A stretch of 64,000 nt of DNA from Bacteroidota bacterium (GTDB taxonomy: Bacteria > Bacteroidota > Bacteroidia > NS11-12g > UBA955), in assembly GCA_024103355.1 (NCBI GenBank), contig JAGFIU010000010.1, positions 1 to 64,000 on the forward strand. Reading direction: 5' to 3'. Position 1 is the stretch's first letter. The number at the start of each line of letters is the position of its first letter. The notes beneath the pieces are model-generated. The model saw nothing but the letters and a program-made list of their open reading frames with translations, did no database searches and was not told the DNA's origin. A program made the translations under genes and the position numbers. Shown here piece by piece: positions 49,969 to 59,263 of this stretch.

Positions 49969-51453
49969 GTGCTTTTGGAGAAGCTCAATTCACATATAAG
50001 TCCTATTTGGATTGTGGTATTTGGTACTATATTAGGACTTGTACCGGTTGCCGGTTTTATATTTGGGTTTCCAGAAATCTCTATCATTCCGCTTGTTCTG
50101 ATTGCGATTTGGTTAGTATTTAGCTATCCGATAACCTACACTATCATTATTGCCGGACTAGTGCCTCTATCTATTCAGTATAACAATATTGGCGGGGGGT
50201 TTGGCTTGGCTCTACCTACCGAACCCATGATGATATTCTTTTTTGGGATACTCTTGGTTCGTTTTTTTATCAAATCTGAATGGAATGTAGGGTTTATCAA
50301 ACACCCCATCGTCTTTTTTGCAGTGATTTATTTAATTTGGTATTTTATTACAACCTTAACGAGCACAATGATTTTTGTATCATTGAAATCATTCACTGCT
50401 AAACTTTGGTTTATTTCTATTTTTCTGTTTTTTCTTGCGCCTAATCTTTCTGATTCCAAAAGAATAAAACAAATATTATATGCCATGATTATTGGAGGTA
50501 CTATCATGGTGTTTTATACGCTAATTCGCCATGGGAGTGAGGGATTTGTTAGGATCCATTCTTACACAATCATGAGACCATTCTTCAGTGACCATGGAAG
50601 CTATGCAGCTTTCATCGCGCTCTTTGTTCCTATACTATTTGTTTTTTCAGTTTATGGTCAGAAGTTAAAGATTGCTATATTTTGGAGATTTATCTTTGGT
50701 GCGCTTTGTGTTGTGTTTTTGTTTGGTATTCTTTTTTCATATACCCGCGCTACTTGGGTAAGCATTTTCGCAATGTCAGGTTTTGCCTTTTTGGTTATTA
50801 ACAGATTGTCGTTCAAGCAATTACTTTCTTTGGTTATTATCTGCATTAGCTTCATCCTTTGGAATCAAGAATCAATTTTGGAAAAACTATCACGAAACAA
50901 ACATGATTCGGCCGAAAACATAGAAGAAAATATGAAATCGGTATCTAACATCTCAACCGACCCTTCCAATTTGGAAAGAATCAACCGTTGGAAGTGCGCC
51001 ATTGCTATGGTAAAAGAAAAGCCGGTATTTGGTTTTGGACCCTATACATATACATTTCAATATGCACCTTATCAACGTCCGGAAGATTTGACAATTATCA
51101 GCACCAATGCCGGAACACTTGGCAATGCTCATAGTGAGTATTTTATGGTACTTTCTGAAATGGGTTATATTGGTTTAATTCTAGTCTTAGGACTTTTTAT
51201 GTCTTCAATCTATATCGGTATGAAACTATACAGAAATGCCAAAGAAGATTGGGTCAGAATCATGGCAATTGCTATCACAATGGGCTTGTTCACATATTAT
51301 ATTCATGGCTTCATTAACAACTATTCTGAATACGATAAAATTAGTGTTCCTTTGTGGAGTTTCTTAGCTATTCTTACTGCATTGGATTTATATCATGCAA
51401 AGTACGAAATGAAACCCAAAACTAAGCAGCATGCCGAGTCCGGTTCAAAATAA
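49969..51453 (+). CDS. O-antigen ligase/polymerase-like membrane protein
   Basis: A 494-residue membrane protein with about eleven to twelve segments and a large periplasmic loop near 310-390. The loop holds NRWKCAIAMVKEKPVFGFG and NAHSEYFMVLSEMGYIGLI, the signature of the WaaL/Wzy family that joins or polymerises lipid-linked glycans. An Arg in YTRATWVSIF (about 259) is a further family feature. Translation starts at GTG, three bases after the Wzz-like stop. The final 23 bases overlap the OppC-like gene. Confidence 0.85.
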   Translation: MLLEKLNSHISPIWIVVFGTILGLVPVAGFIFGFPEISIIPLVLIAIWLVFSYPITYTIIIAGLVPLSIQYNNIGGGFGLALPTEPMMIFFFGILLVRFFIKSEWNVGFIKHPIVFFAVIYLIWYFITTLTSTMIFVSLKSFTAKLWFISIFLFFLAPNLSDSKRIKQILYAMIIGGTIMVFYTLIRHGSEGFVRIHSYTIMRPFFSDHGSYAAFIALFVPILFVFSVYGQKLKIAIFWRFIFGALCVVFLFGILFSYTRATWVSIFAMSGFAFLVINRLSFKQLLSLVIICISFILWNQESILEKLSRNKHDSAENIEENMKSVSNISTDPSNLERINRWKCAIAMVKEKPVFGFGPYTYTFQYAPYQRPEDLTIISTNAGTLGNAHSEYFMVLSEMGYIGLILVLGLFMSSIYIGMKLYRNAKEDWVRIMAIAITMGLFTYYIHGFINNYSEYDKISVPLWSFLAILTALDLYHAKYEMKPKTKQHAESGSK

Positions 51454-52504
51454 AAAGAGTGTATTCAGACAATTGATTTCACACCGACTAGGGCTATTCG
51501 GTATTATTTGGGTATTTGTTTGCTTTATTATCGCGATATTGGGTTATGTTATTACACCTGACAATTCCCCACTTGCCAACAGAATCAATTTGCAAGCAGC
51601 CTTTCTCAAACCCATGAGTAAAGTAATGCTATATAATCCCAGACCCGAAAACGATAATCGAGTTTCTTCTTTCTCCAAAATTATCTTTGGAAACCCACAA
51701 ACTGCTAATTATAAAGTTTATAATAGAAGAGAAGACAAAGCTGACTCATTCTATCTATGGTATGATAAAGCAGATGCTGCATCATTTCTGGTTGCAGAGG
51801 GTTTACAAAGTCAAGATTCAAAAACATCTCATCACTCGTTTACTTATTATTTAGGTTCAGACAACTATGGCAGAGATGTTTTTAGCCGTTTGTTATTGGG
51901 TACTCGAATTTCGTTATCCGTTGGTTTTATTGCCGTACTTATTTCACTTATAATGGGTGTTTCATTAGGGTTGATTGCAGGATATTACGGCAAATGGGCT
52001 GACAAACTCATTATGTGGTTAGCAAGTGTAATATGGTCATTACCTACATTGCTGCTGGTACTTGCAATTAGTTTTGCAATAGGTAAAGGATTCTGGCAAA
52101 TTTTTGTTGCCATAGGATTGAGTAGTTGGGTGGAGTTAACAAGGGTCGTACGCGGAGAAGTTATCAGTATCAAAGAGAAAGAATATATCAAAGCAGCCAA
52201 GCTATTGGGAGTAAGAGATTTTAGTATTCTGTTTCGACATATTCTACCCAATGTAGCAGGCTCAGTGATTGTAATCTGTGCAGCCAATTTTGCCTCTGCA
52301 ATTTTGTTAGAAGCCGGCTTGAGTTTTTTGGGGTTGGGAGTCAAACCCCCAACACCAAGTTGGGGTATCATGATCAATGATTATTATGGATTTATACTTT
52401 TAGGCAAAGCATATCTTGCATTGGTGCCGGGGTTTGCTATTATGATGCTGGTGGTATCTTTAAATTTTATAGGGATTGCACTGAGAGATGTATTGAGTAA
52501 ATAG
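51431..52504 (+). CDS. OppC/DppC-type ABC transporter permease, orphan
   Basis: A 357-residue permease of the peptide/nickel ABC importer family. An OppC N-terminal segment (about 18-40) is followed by a roughly 90-residue extracytoplasmic insertion. The permease domain opens YLGSDNYGRDVFSRLLLGTR and has the ATPase-contact EAA loop EYIKAAKLLGVRDFSILFRHILPN (two halves of one loop, about 255-278). Neither OppB, a binding protein nor an ATPase is nearby, so the rest must be encoded elsewhere. The gene overlaps the preceding ligase by 23 bases; whether this is functional or accidental is unclear. Confidence 0.88.
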   Translation: MPSPVQNKKSVFRQLISHRLGLFGIIWVFVCFIIAILGYVITPDNSPLANRINLQAAFLKPMSKVMLYNPRPENDNRVSSFSKIIFGNPQTANYKVYNRREDKADSFYLWYDKADAASFLVAEGLQSQDSKTSHHSFTYYLGSDNYGRDVFSRLLLGTRISLSVGFIAVLISLIMGVSLGLIAGYYGKWADKLIMWLASVIWSLPTLLLVLAISFAIGKGFWQIFVAIGLSSWVELTRVVRGEVISIKEKEYIKAAKLLGVRDFSILFRHILPNVAGSVIVICAANFASAILLEAGLSFLGLGVKPPTPSWGIMINDYYGFILLGKAYLALVPGFAIMMLVVSLNFIGIALRDVLSK

Positions 52505-52588
52505 GCGATTTTTACAAAATATCAAAAATCATTTGTCGTTTTTCAATTCAAAAATGCTTTAATTCGCACTCTCATAAAAGTAACTATT

Positions 52589-52750
52589 ATGTCAGCAGAA
52601 AAAATAGCAAAAAGCAAAGGAGTATATTGGGTTCTATTTCTTGTATCACTATCTGTATTAGCTCTACTTCTGATGTTCCTTCCTGAGATTTTTTGGATGG
52701 CTTTGCCACCCACCGTTACCAGTTTTGCTTTGGGAATGGATTGGATTTAG
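52589..52750 (+). CDS. Small membrane protein (53 residues)
   Basis: A short reading frame (MSAEKIAKSKGVYWVLF...) with a basic N-terminus, one strong membrane segment (about 13-32) and a second hydrophobic stretch at 33-50. It begins with ATG 84 bases after the permease gene and ends with TAG. There is no homologue I can name. Coding is suggested by the clean charge-then-membrane layout, but chance cannot be excluded. Confidence 0.4.
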   Translation: MSAEKIAKSKGVYWVLFLVSLSVLALLLMFLPEIFWMALPPTVTSFALGMDWI

Positions 52751-52901
52751 TTCCAAACTGATATTCTCCGTATTTTTTCTTTTGAATCTTTTTTCTAAGT
52801 TTTTTTAGTTAGAGTATAATTAGTGAATGAGTAGTTTGGAGTATTTTAAGAATACTAAAACCTATTCTATCTTCCAGCCCTGACAAAGTCAAAAAACATT
52901 A

Positions 52902-52909
52902 TACATTTG
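52902..52909 (+). promoter_or_regulatory. -7 promoter element (TACATTTG) of corA
   Basis: TAnnTTTG 13 bases upstream of the corA ATG at 52923. Confidence 0.5.
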
Positions 52910-52922
52910 CCTATAGATATCT

Positions 52923-54005
52923 ATGCGCAAACGAGTGGTCAGGCAGAAATTGATTAAGAAGCATCTGAAAAGAAAGCCGGGGCTGCCTCCGGGAAGCCTC
53001 ATTCGTCAAAACGACAATTCGCAAGCAGAATCCAGGCTGAGTTATTTCTTATATAATCAAGAATCCATTGAGGAGAAGCATATTCATTCTCTATCAGAAT
53101 TGCCAAAGAAAACAAAAGAAAAATTGTTTTGGATGAATGTTGTCGGATTAAATGATATTGAGCTTTTGAGAGACATCGGAAAGATTTTTAATCTGCACCC
53201 TCTTTTGTTGGAAGATATCATTAACACAGACCAAAGACCAAAGTTTGATGATTTTGAAAATCGTATTTCTTTGATGTTAAGGCTATATGATTCAGAAAAC
53301 AATGAAATGAGCATTGAAGGAGAGCAAATTACTCTAGTAATGGGTGAAGGGTTTGTCATTTCTTTTTTGGAAAAACCAACTGATATTTTTGAACCTGTAT
53401 TTGAAAGATTGAGAAAAACAAGCAGTGGTGTGCGATCTCACCGAGCTGATTATTTATTGTATGTCTTGGCAGACTTGATTATAGACCATTATTTTGTTTT
53501 TATTGAGAATCTTGGTGTTAGAATCGAGGATTTGGAAGATTCTCTTTTTACCGAATCAAACGAAAGCAATTTAGAGAAGATTCATTCAATGAAAACAGAA
53601 TTGCTATCTTTTAGAAGATATGTTTTTCCACTTAGAGAAGCAATTAGTCAGATACAAAGAAGTAACTCAACATTGATTGAACCCGAGACACAAAGATTTT
53701 GGACAGATGCATATGACCACGTAATTAGAATTATAGATTTGCTGGAAAATTATAGAGAGCTAAACACTAGTTTGAGGGATATTTACTTATCCGGATTGAG
53801 CATAAAAATGAATAGGATTATGCAATTGCTAACCATTATTTCAACTATTTTTATTCCACTGACCTTTATTGTGGGCGTTTATGGCATGAATTTTCATAAT
53901 ATGCCTGAATTAGAATGGCGCTATGGATATTATATGATTTGGTGCCTTATGTCATTGATAGTCATTGGGATGCTTCTTTTTTTTAAGAGAAAAAAGTGGC
54001 TATAA
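52923..54005 (+). CDS. corA: Magnesium/cobalt transporter CorA
   Basis: A 360-residue pentameric Mg2+ channel. A large cytoplasmic domain (about 60-300) with a long stalk helix is followed by two membrane segments. The pore signature YGMNF (about 321-325) and the periplasmic loop HNMPELEWRYGY are intact. A basic N-terminal tail (RKRVVRQKLIKKHLKRKPG) precedes the domain. It is monocistronic. Confidence 0.95.
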   Translation: MRKRVVRQKLIKKHLKRKPGLPPGSLIRQNDNSQAESRLSYFLYNQESIEEKHIHSLSELPKKTKEKLFWMNVVGLNDIELLRDIGKIFNLHPLLLEDIINTDQRPKFDDFENRISLMLRLYDSENNEMSIEGEQITLVMGEGFVISFLEKPTDIFEPVFERLRKTSSGVRSHRADYLLYVLADLIIDHYFVFIENLGVRIEDLEDSLFTESNESNLEKIHSMKTELLSFRRYVFPLREAISQIQRSNSTLIEPETQRFWTDAYDHVIRIIDLLENYRELNTSLRDIYLSGLSIKMNRIMQLLTIISTIFIPLTFIVGVYGMNFHNMPELEWRYGYYMIWCLMSLIVIGMLLFFKRKKWL

Positions 54006-54238
54006 AATTCCTATTTTTTTAAATATAAATACCCCTTCTCATAAACTCATTTTTAAGCGTCCATTAATCTATGAATGGGCTGATTTGAGGTTTATAGTTG
54101 AGAGCAATATCAACATCGGATGAAAACTTTGGTTGCTATCAATAGAAATTTCTATGTGAATTTTGTCTTGGGTTTATGAAAAGCCTATCGCAATTAATTA
54201 ATATTTTAAAGACAATTTTTAACTAAAAAAACTACATT

Positions 54239-56311
54239 ATGAAACACTTAAAAAAACTAAAGTCTCTTATTTTATTGCTAACATTAGGGGTAACTGCCAA
54301 TGCACAACCTCCTCCTCCCTTTTTTGATTTTTATAATCCAATTAGTTCTCCAATGATAGATAAAGCATTGGAGATAAAAGCCACAGGATTTATAAGGTGG
54401 AAATGTGACTCTTTATATAGAGGTTATATTGTTGTTTCAAATAAGCCCGAAATGGGTTTGTCTGATGACGATGAGATGGTATTAAAAAGAACTTGGGAAG
54501 ACTCAATAACTGTAATCCTTCATGATGAATATGCTCAATACTACAAAAATATCCTAGTAGAAGACGCATACTATATTGAGCATAGCTTAGACAGCAGTGT
54601 AATTCTATCTAACGGATTATTTTGTGTAGGCTTAGATAAACCGGTAAATATTGTTTATTCCGAAACTTTGGCTCTAGGAAAGGCTATTGAATACACCGGT
54701 TCCGAGCGAGTTTATGCATGGCAGGATGATTCGTTTTCAGGCTATTGGAGATTTGATTCAGCAACTCCCGGTATTCCATACTATCCCACAGGAGAGTTGA
54801 TATGGGCACGAGTAAAGGACTCTATCGTACCTAGTAGCTACAAACTTGCATGGAAATTTAAGATAGTATCATTGGACTCCCCCATTATATCAAAGCATAT
54901 TTATATAGATGCTCAAACAGGCGAAGTAGTAAAAGAAAGGAATACATGGGTAGATGGTTTTTTTAATCACTTATATTATGGAAATCAATATATTGATACT
55001 AGATATATAAGTTCAAGAAATAAGCATTATTTAGAAACTACTGACCATGATTTGACGATTAAAACAAGAGAGAAAGAATCATGGGGAGAAAGGGATTGGA
55101 AGACAACTAATCTGCCTAGTGATAAAGATGATGACTGGAACAACTCACACTGGGCAGCCACTGCATCACATTGGGCAGTTATGGTTGCAGGTAATTATTG
55201 GCGCGAAACATGGAAAAGATACGGAAGTGATAATAAAAACAAGTCAATAAAAGTAATAGCTGATGCTGTCTTAACTTATGGTGCAAGAAGTGATTATAGT
55301 GACCCTAATGCAGATTATATAATGACAGGATTTATGGATAAAGGTTTCTGTGCCGGTGCCGATGTTATTGGTCATGAATTTGCACATAACGTTATTTACT
55401 ATTGTACAAATATGAGTCCGCAGAATGAAGAAGGATTTTTATTAGAAAGCTATGCTGATATTTTTGGCTTCTTAACAGAAAGGTATTTCTTTGGTTATAC
55501 CAGAAACTGGACTGTAGGTGAGGACTGTACAGAGGATAGAGTTAGGAATATTCAGAACCCAAAACTAAATCCACCCAAAACAACATCCAACGGAATAGCA
55601 CCTCCTCAACCTTCTTATCCAACATACTATATGGAACCCAATGCTTGGTATAATTTAGACATTAATCAACTGTTTCATCATAATGCATCTGTTCAGAATT
55701 ATTGTTTCTATCTGTTGGCAAATGGTGGCACTCAATTAAATATTAACGTAACTGGTATTACTATCGATAGTGCAATTCAAATTGTTCATTATGTTATTGA
55801 CAATAAATTAGTTGGTCCCGGTACAGACTTTAGATCAAATAGAGATGCATGGGTTTATGCAGCTGAAAAAATATTTGGAAGATGTTCTAATGAGTATAGA
55901 GAAACATGTAAGGCATGGGCTGCTTGTAATGTAGGCACTCCTTGCAACTGTGATGTAGATCCTAGTACTGTACCTGTAACCATATGCGATAAGGATATTC
56001 TCAGACAGCAAGCTTTAACACCAATTACTGATATTAATACTTCAACAATGAAGAGTAATGATATTGTAATTTATCCTAATCCAACCTCTGATTTTCTAAC
56101 GCTGAACTTTGCAGAATTGCAATACAATCTTTTAAACTCACCGAAGAAAATTAAGATTATGAATGTTCAAGGAGCAACAATAACAGACTTTGAAATTAAA
56201 TCAAATGAGCAAACTTTTCAGTTCAATGTTAAAGATTATAAACAGGGCATATATTATATTACCATTAATATAGATGGTAGGCAATATGCATTTAAGTTCA
56301 TTAAGACCTGA
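54239..56311 (+). CDS. Secreted M4-type metalloprotease with T9SS sorting domain
   Basis: A 690-residue thermolysin-like peptidase. The signal peptide ends near residue 22 (TANAQ). The propeptide ends in a PepSY/FTP-like segment (YIDAQTGEVVKE, about 225). The zinc site is GHEFAH (H379, E380, H383) with the third ligand E403 in ESYADIFG, the same 20-residue gap as thermolysin, and a transition-state His is at H480 (HHNAS). The last 85 residues (VIYPNPTSDFLTLNF, KIKIMNVQGATI, GIYYITINIDGRQYAFKF) are a type A T9SS tag, so it is secreted and attached to the surface. The 233 bases upstream hold no clear promoter box. A strong terminator follows. Confidence 0.93.
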   Translation: MKHLKKLKSLILLLTLGVTANAQPPPPFFDFYNPISSPMIDKALEIKATGFIRWKCDSLYRGYIVVSNKPEMGLSDDDEMVLKRTWEDSITVILHDEYAQYYKNILVEDAYYIEHSLDSSVILSNGLFCVGLDKPVNIVYSETLALGKAIEYTGSERVYAWQDDSFSGYWRFDSATPGIPYYPTGELIWARVKDSIVPSSYKLAWKFKIVSLDSPIISKHIYIDAQTGEVVKERNTWVDGFFNHLYYGNQYIDTRYISSRNKHYLETTDHDLTIKTREKESWGERDWKTTNLPSDKDDDWNNSHWAATASHWAVMVAGNYWRETWKRYGSDNKNKSIKVIADAVLTYGARSDYSDPNADYIMTGFMDKGFCAGADVIGHEFAHNVIYYCTNMSPQNEEGFLLESYADIFGFLTERYFFGYTRNWTVGEDCTEDRVRNIQNPKLNPPKTTSNGIAPPQPSYPTYYMEPNAWYNLDINQLFHHNASVQNYCFYLLANGGTQLNINVTGITIDSAIQIVHYVIDNKLVGPGTDFRSNRDAWVYAAEKIFGRCSNEYRETCKAWAACNVGTPCNCDVDPSTVPVTICDKDILRQQALTPITDINTSTMKSNDIVIYPNPTSDFLTLNFAELQYNLLNSPKKIKIMNVQGATITDFEIKSNEQTFQFNVKDYKQGIYYITINIDGRQYAFKFIKT

Positions 56312-56331
56312 TACTTATATCTTCATTTAAT

Positions 56332-56360
56332 AAAAAAGGGTGGATTGGTCACCCTTTTTT
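56332..56360 (+). terminator. Rho-independent terminator after the M4 protease
   Basis: AAAAAAGGGTG, loop GATTGGT, CACCCTTTTTT: a stem of about ten base pairs with A and T runs on both sides. It could act on both strands and also ends the leftward mazG transcript. Confidence 0.92.
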
Positions 56361-56399
56361 ATTTTGAAGTAACCAAAATTAAATTTGGTAATTGTCGGG

Positions 56400-57173
56400 T
56401 TATAACTTCTTAGCTTCATTCCACCAAACGTCCATTTCATGTAAAGTCAAATTGTCTAATTTCAATCCATTCTCTCGTGCTTTGGATTCAATGTATTCAA
56501 AACGTTTTTTGAATTTTTGGTTGGTTGCCTCCAATGCATCATCCGGGTTAATTCCTTCGAATCGAGCAAAATTTACTAACGAAAATAAAAAATCTCCAAA
56601 CTCCGCTTCTTTTTCTTGCTTGTCTACTGCGTTCTTAAACTCCTCCCATTCTTCCCAAACTTTGGCAAGCACATCCTCTTTTTTGTTCCAATCAAAACCG
56701 GTTTGTGCTGCTTTTTCTTGCATTCTCAGAGCCTTAATCAAACTTGGCATTGAGGATGGCACTCCGGACAAAAATGACTTTGAATCATTTGATTTTTTTT
56801 CATTTTGTTTGATTTGTTCCCAATTGTGTTTAACATCATCTGCATTATTTACTAGCACATCTCCGTAAATATGTGGATGTCTTCGGATAAGTTTATCACA
56901 TAACGCATTGATAATATCGGTTGTATCAAACCACTTTAGTTCATCTGCAATTTTTCCATAGAACACAATATGTAATAATAAATCACCAACTTCTTTCTTA
57001 ATCTCTTCAGGATTATTTTCTATGATTGCATCTGAGAGTTCATGAACTTCTTCAATAGAAAGGTGGCGAATAGATGCTATGGTCTGTTCTTTGTCCCATG
57101 GACATTTTTCACGCAGTTCATCCATGATGTCCAAAAGTTTTCCAAAAGCCTCAATGGCTTTCTTTCTTTCCAT
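56400..57173 (-). CDS. mazG: Nucleoside triphosphate pyrophosphohydrolase MazG
   Basis: A 257-residue house-cleaning enzyme that hydrolyses (d)NTPs to monophosphates and pyrophosphate. Two MazG domains are present; the N-terminal one has LREKCPWDKEQT, IEEVHELSDAI and the metal-binding EEIKKEVGDLLLHIVF. RRHPHIYGDV and a degenerate second EFGDFLFSLVNFAR follow. It lies directly after the response regulator gene with no gap, as the last gene of that leftward operon. A link to the signalling pair is only positional. Confidence 0.95.
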   Translation of the reverse strand: MERKKAIEAFGKLLDIMDELREKCPWDKEQTIASIRHLSIEEVHELSDAIIENNPEEIKKEVGDLLLHIVFYGKIADELKWFDTTDIINALCDKLIRRHPHIYGDVLVNNADDVKHNWEQIKQNEKKSNDSKSFLSGVPSSMPSLIKALRMQEKAAQTGFDWNKKEDVLAKVWEEWEEFKNAVDKQEKEAEFGDFLFSLVNFARFEGINPDDALEATNQKFKKRFEYIESKARENGLKLDNLTLHEMDVWWNEAKKL

Positions 57174-57902
57174 TTACTTTAAGAAATTGTTCTGGTTCAT
57201 AACCTTCAAGAAAGAATCTTTATAGTTCTTTCCGATTGGTATATGTTTGTTTCCAATGGTAACATAAGTGCCGGACAAGGAGGTAACTTTGTTAATTGCA
57301 ACAATAAAAGAACGATGAACTCTAACAAATTTGTCTTGTGGCAACGTTGCCTCCATCTTTTTCATGGTTTGAAGGGTAATTATGCGCTTATCCTCCGGGA
57401 TATGAATTTTCACATAGTCCGCAAAAGCCTCAATAAAGAGTATATCTTCAAAGTTGAGTTTAACGAACTTAAAATCAGCTTTAACAAAGATATGTCCATC
57501 CTCTAATTTTGTATTGTCCTCCTCTTTTGATTTTTTTATCTTTAAGAACTCTTCCAATCTTTCGATTGATTTTCTGAATCTGTCAAGAGAAACGGGCTTT
57601 ACCATATAATCCAAAGCCTCAAGGTCAAAGGCTTCTACAGCATGTTCAGGATATGCTGTTACAAAAATGACGGGAATTCTTTTACTCTCAATCTTTTTGA
57701 GAAACTCCAATCCGGTTTCGTGTGGCATTTGAATGTCAAGAAAAATAGCATCCGTACTATTGTTTTCAATAAAATCAAACGCTTCTTGAGTATTTCTAAA
57801 TCTTCCTATAACCTCCAGATGCGGAAATTTTGAGATGTGTGAATTTAATACTTCTGTTGCCAATGGTTCATCATCAACAAGAATCAATTTTACTTTTTCC
57901 AT
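57174..57902 (-). CDS. LytTR-type response regulator
   Basis: A 242-residue response regulator. A receiver domain (1-120) with the phospho-acceptor Asp in AIFLDIQMPHETG (about residue 55) and the Lys in YMVKPVSL is followed by a LytTR DNA-binding domain (about 145-240). It pairs with the LytS-type sensor encoded 15 bases upstream. Likely targets are genes with paired LytTR direct repeats; I could not identify them. Confidence 0.95.
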   Translation of the reverse strand: MEKVKLILVDDEPLATEVLNSHISKFPHLEVIGRFRNTQEAFDFIENNSTDAIFLDIQMPHETGLEFLKKIESKRIPVIFVTAYPEHAVEAFDLEALDYMVKPVSLDRFRKSIERLEEFLKIKKSKEEDNTKLEDGHIFVKADFKFVKLNFEDILFIEAFADYVKIHIPEDKRIITLQTMKKMEATLPQDKFVRVHRSFIVAINKVTSLSGTYVTIGNKHIPIGKNYKDSFLKVMNQNNFLK

Positions 57903-57916
57903 GATGTTTTATTAAT

Positions 57917-58993
57917 TTAGGTTAAATCTATTGTTAACACAACAGAATATGTGCCGTCTTTTTCTGTTATGTCTAATTTATGCTTGTTTGGGTAGAGCAA
58001 TGTTAGTCTTTTTTTTATGTTTTGAAGTCCTAATCCTCCAACTCTTTCGTTTTTATTGGTTAAATCTTCGTTCGGTTTTGAGTTTTCAATTTCAAAACGA
58101 AGTTTGTTATTATTTTCTTCAACTGCTAATTTAATGTTTATCCATGAATCATAAGTTTGTGAATTGACACCATGTTTAAAGCTATTTTCCAGAAAATTAA
58201 TAAACAAAAATGGTTCAATCATTATGTCAGTTGTATCCCCCTCTACTATAAAGTTTACTGACACTCTGTCTCCAATTCTAATTTTTTCTATATTTATTAA
58301 GTCGTTTAGATAAGCTATTTCCTTTTCTAGAGGCACTCTGGCTTCGCTTGATTCATATAACAGATATCGTAAAATATTTGAGAGGCTCATTACAATTTCC
58401 GGTGCTTTTTTAGAATTATTAAGAGTCAAAGCATAGAGGCTGTTCAGAATATTGAATAAAAAATGTGGGTTAATTTGTGCTTTTAAATATTTTAGTTCAT
58501 TGAGGGTATTAAGTTCTTGCAATGCTTTATTTTCTATATCTCTTCTATACCATTCTGAAAAAATATGGAAAAATGATGTAAATGAAACCGTGAGTAGCAA
58601 ATACATAGAATTAATGAAGAAAAACATGGGAGTCCAAATATTTGCAGCAAGAAATTCATTGTTAAGAAAAAAAGTATTAGTGAGGATTGCCAACGGGAAA
58701 CAAAAAAATAGAATTGTCAAACCTGTAACAATTAAATAATATAGATATCTGCGTTTATAGAGAAGGAAAGGGATAAAAACATAAATATTGATATAAGATG
58801 CCACAAAATGAATTGCAGTAAAAAAAACTGCAGGAAGTAAGCTCTTTTCTAATCCGTCATTAGTACCAATTACGCGAATAATAATTAAAAAGAATATTAC
58901 CCAAAATATGAGCCTATAAAGTTTGTGCTTAAAAAAGAATTTCTGGAAATTCTGTAGAGATGAAAAAATTGAATTATGGGAAAATGAATACAC
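57917..58993 (-). CDS. LytS-type sensor histidine kinase
   Basis: A 358-residue membrane histidine kinase. About four to five membrane segments (residues 27-155) precede a linker and the His-kinase domain. The phosphorylated His is in QINPHFLFNILNSLYAL (about 175-190). A degenerate N-box (FLENSFKHG) and the G-box with GGLGLQNIKKRL complete the ATPase part. The start is GTG, two bases after the preceding stop. No periplasmic sensor domain is evident, so the signal may be sensed within the membrane or through a partner such as the small upstream protein. Confidence 0.92.
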   Translation of the reverse strand: MYSFSHNSIFSSLQNFQKFFFKHKLYRLIFWVIFFLIIIRVIGTNDGLEKSLLPAVFFTAIHFVASYINIYVFIPFLLYKRRYLYYLIVTGLTILFFCFPLAILTNTFFLNNEFLAANIWTPMFFFINSMYLLLTVSFTSFFHIFSEWYRRDIENKALQELNTLNELKYLKAQINPHFLFNILNSLYALTLNNSKKAPEIVMSLSNILRYLLYESSEARVPLEKEIAYLNDLINIEKIRIGDRVSVNFIVEGDTTDIMIEPFLFINFLENSFKHGVNSQTYDSWINIKLAVEENNNKLRFEIENSKPNEDLTNKNERVGGLGLQNIKKRLTLLYPNKHKLDITEKDGTYSVVLTIDLT

Positions 58994-58995
58994 GG

Positions 58996-59238
58996 CTAGT
59001 GATTATTCATATTTCGGAAACTTTTAAAAAGTTCATAAGTCCACACAAGCAAATGAAAAGATTTGTTTTTGCTCTGTTTTGATTCTGTCAAAACTTCTAC
59101 CTCCTGATAACCATCTTTTGAGAAATATGATTTTGTAAAATTAAAGGCAAAAATATTAAGTGCAATCAATAAGCCTATAAGGAGTATAGGAAGTAATTTC
59201 TTTTTAATTTTTAGCCTAGGCATAATTCTCACTTTCAT
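58996..59238 (-). CDS. Small membrane-anchored protein upstream of the LytS kinase
   Basis: An 80-residue protein with a very basic N-terminus (MKVRIMPRLKIKKK), one membrane segment (about 15-32) and a charged C-terminal tail of 45 residues. I know no family. It ends two bases before the kinase start, so it is co-expressed and may be a membrane accessory of the sensor. The ATG at 59238 is used because a TAACTTTG box covers the TTG upstream; ATG 59223 is another possibility. Confidence 0.6.
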   Translation of the reverse strand: MKVRIMPRLKIKKKLLPILLIGLLIALNIFAFNFTKSYFSKDGYQEVEVLTESKQSKNKSFHLLVWTYELFKSFRNMNNH

Positions 59239-59253
59239 GCTTTTTTGGAACGA

Positions 59254-59261
59254 CAAAGTTA
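59254..59261 (-). promoter_or_regulatory. -7 promoter element (TAACTTTG) of the LytS/LytTR operon
   Basis: TAnnTTTG on the minus strand, 15 bases before the ATG at 59238. The TTG that would extend the small gene is part of it. Confidence 0.5.
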
Positions 59262-59263
59262 AG

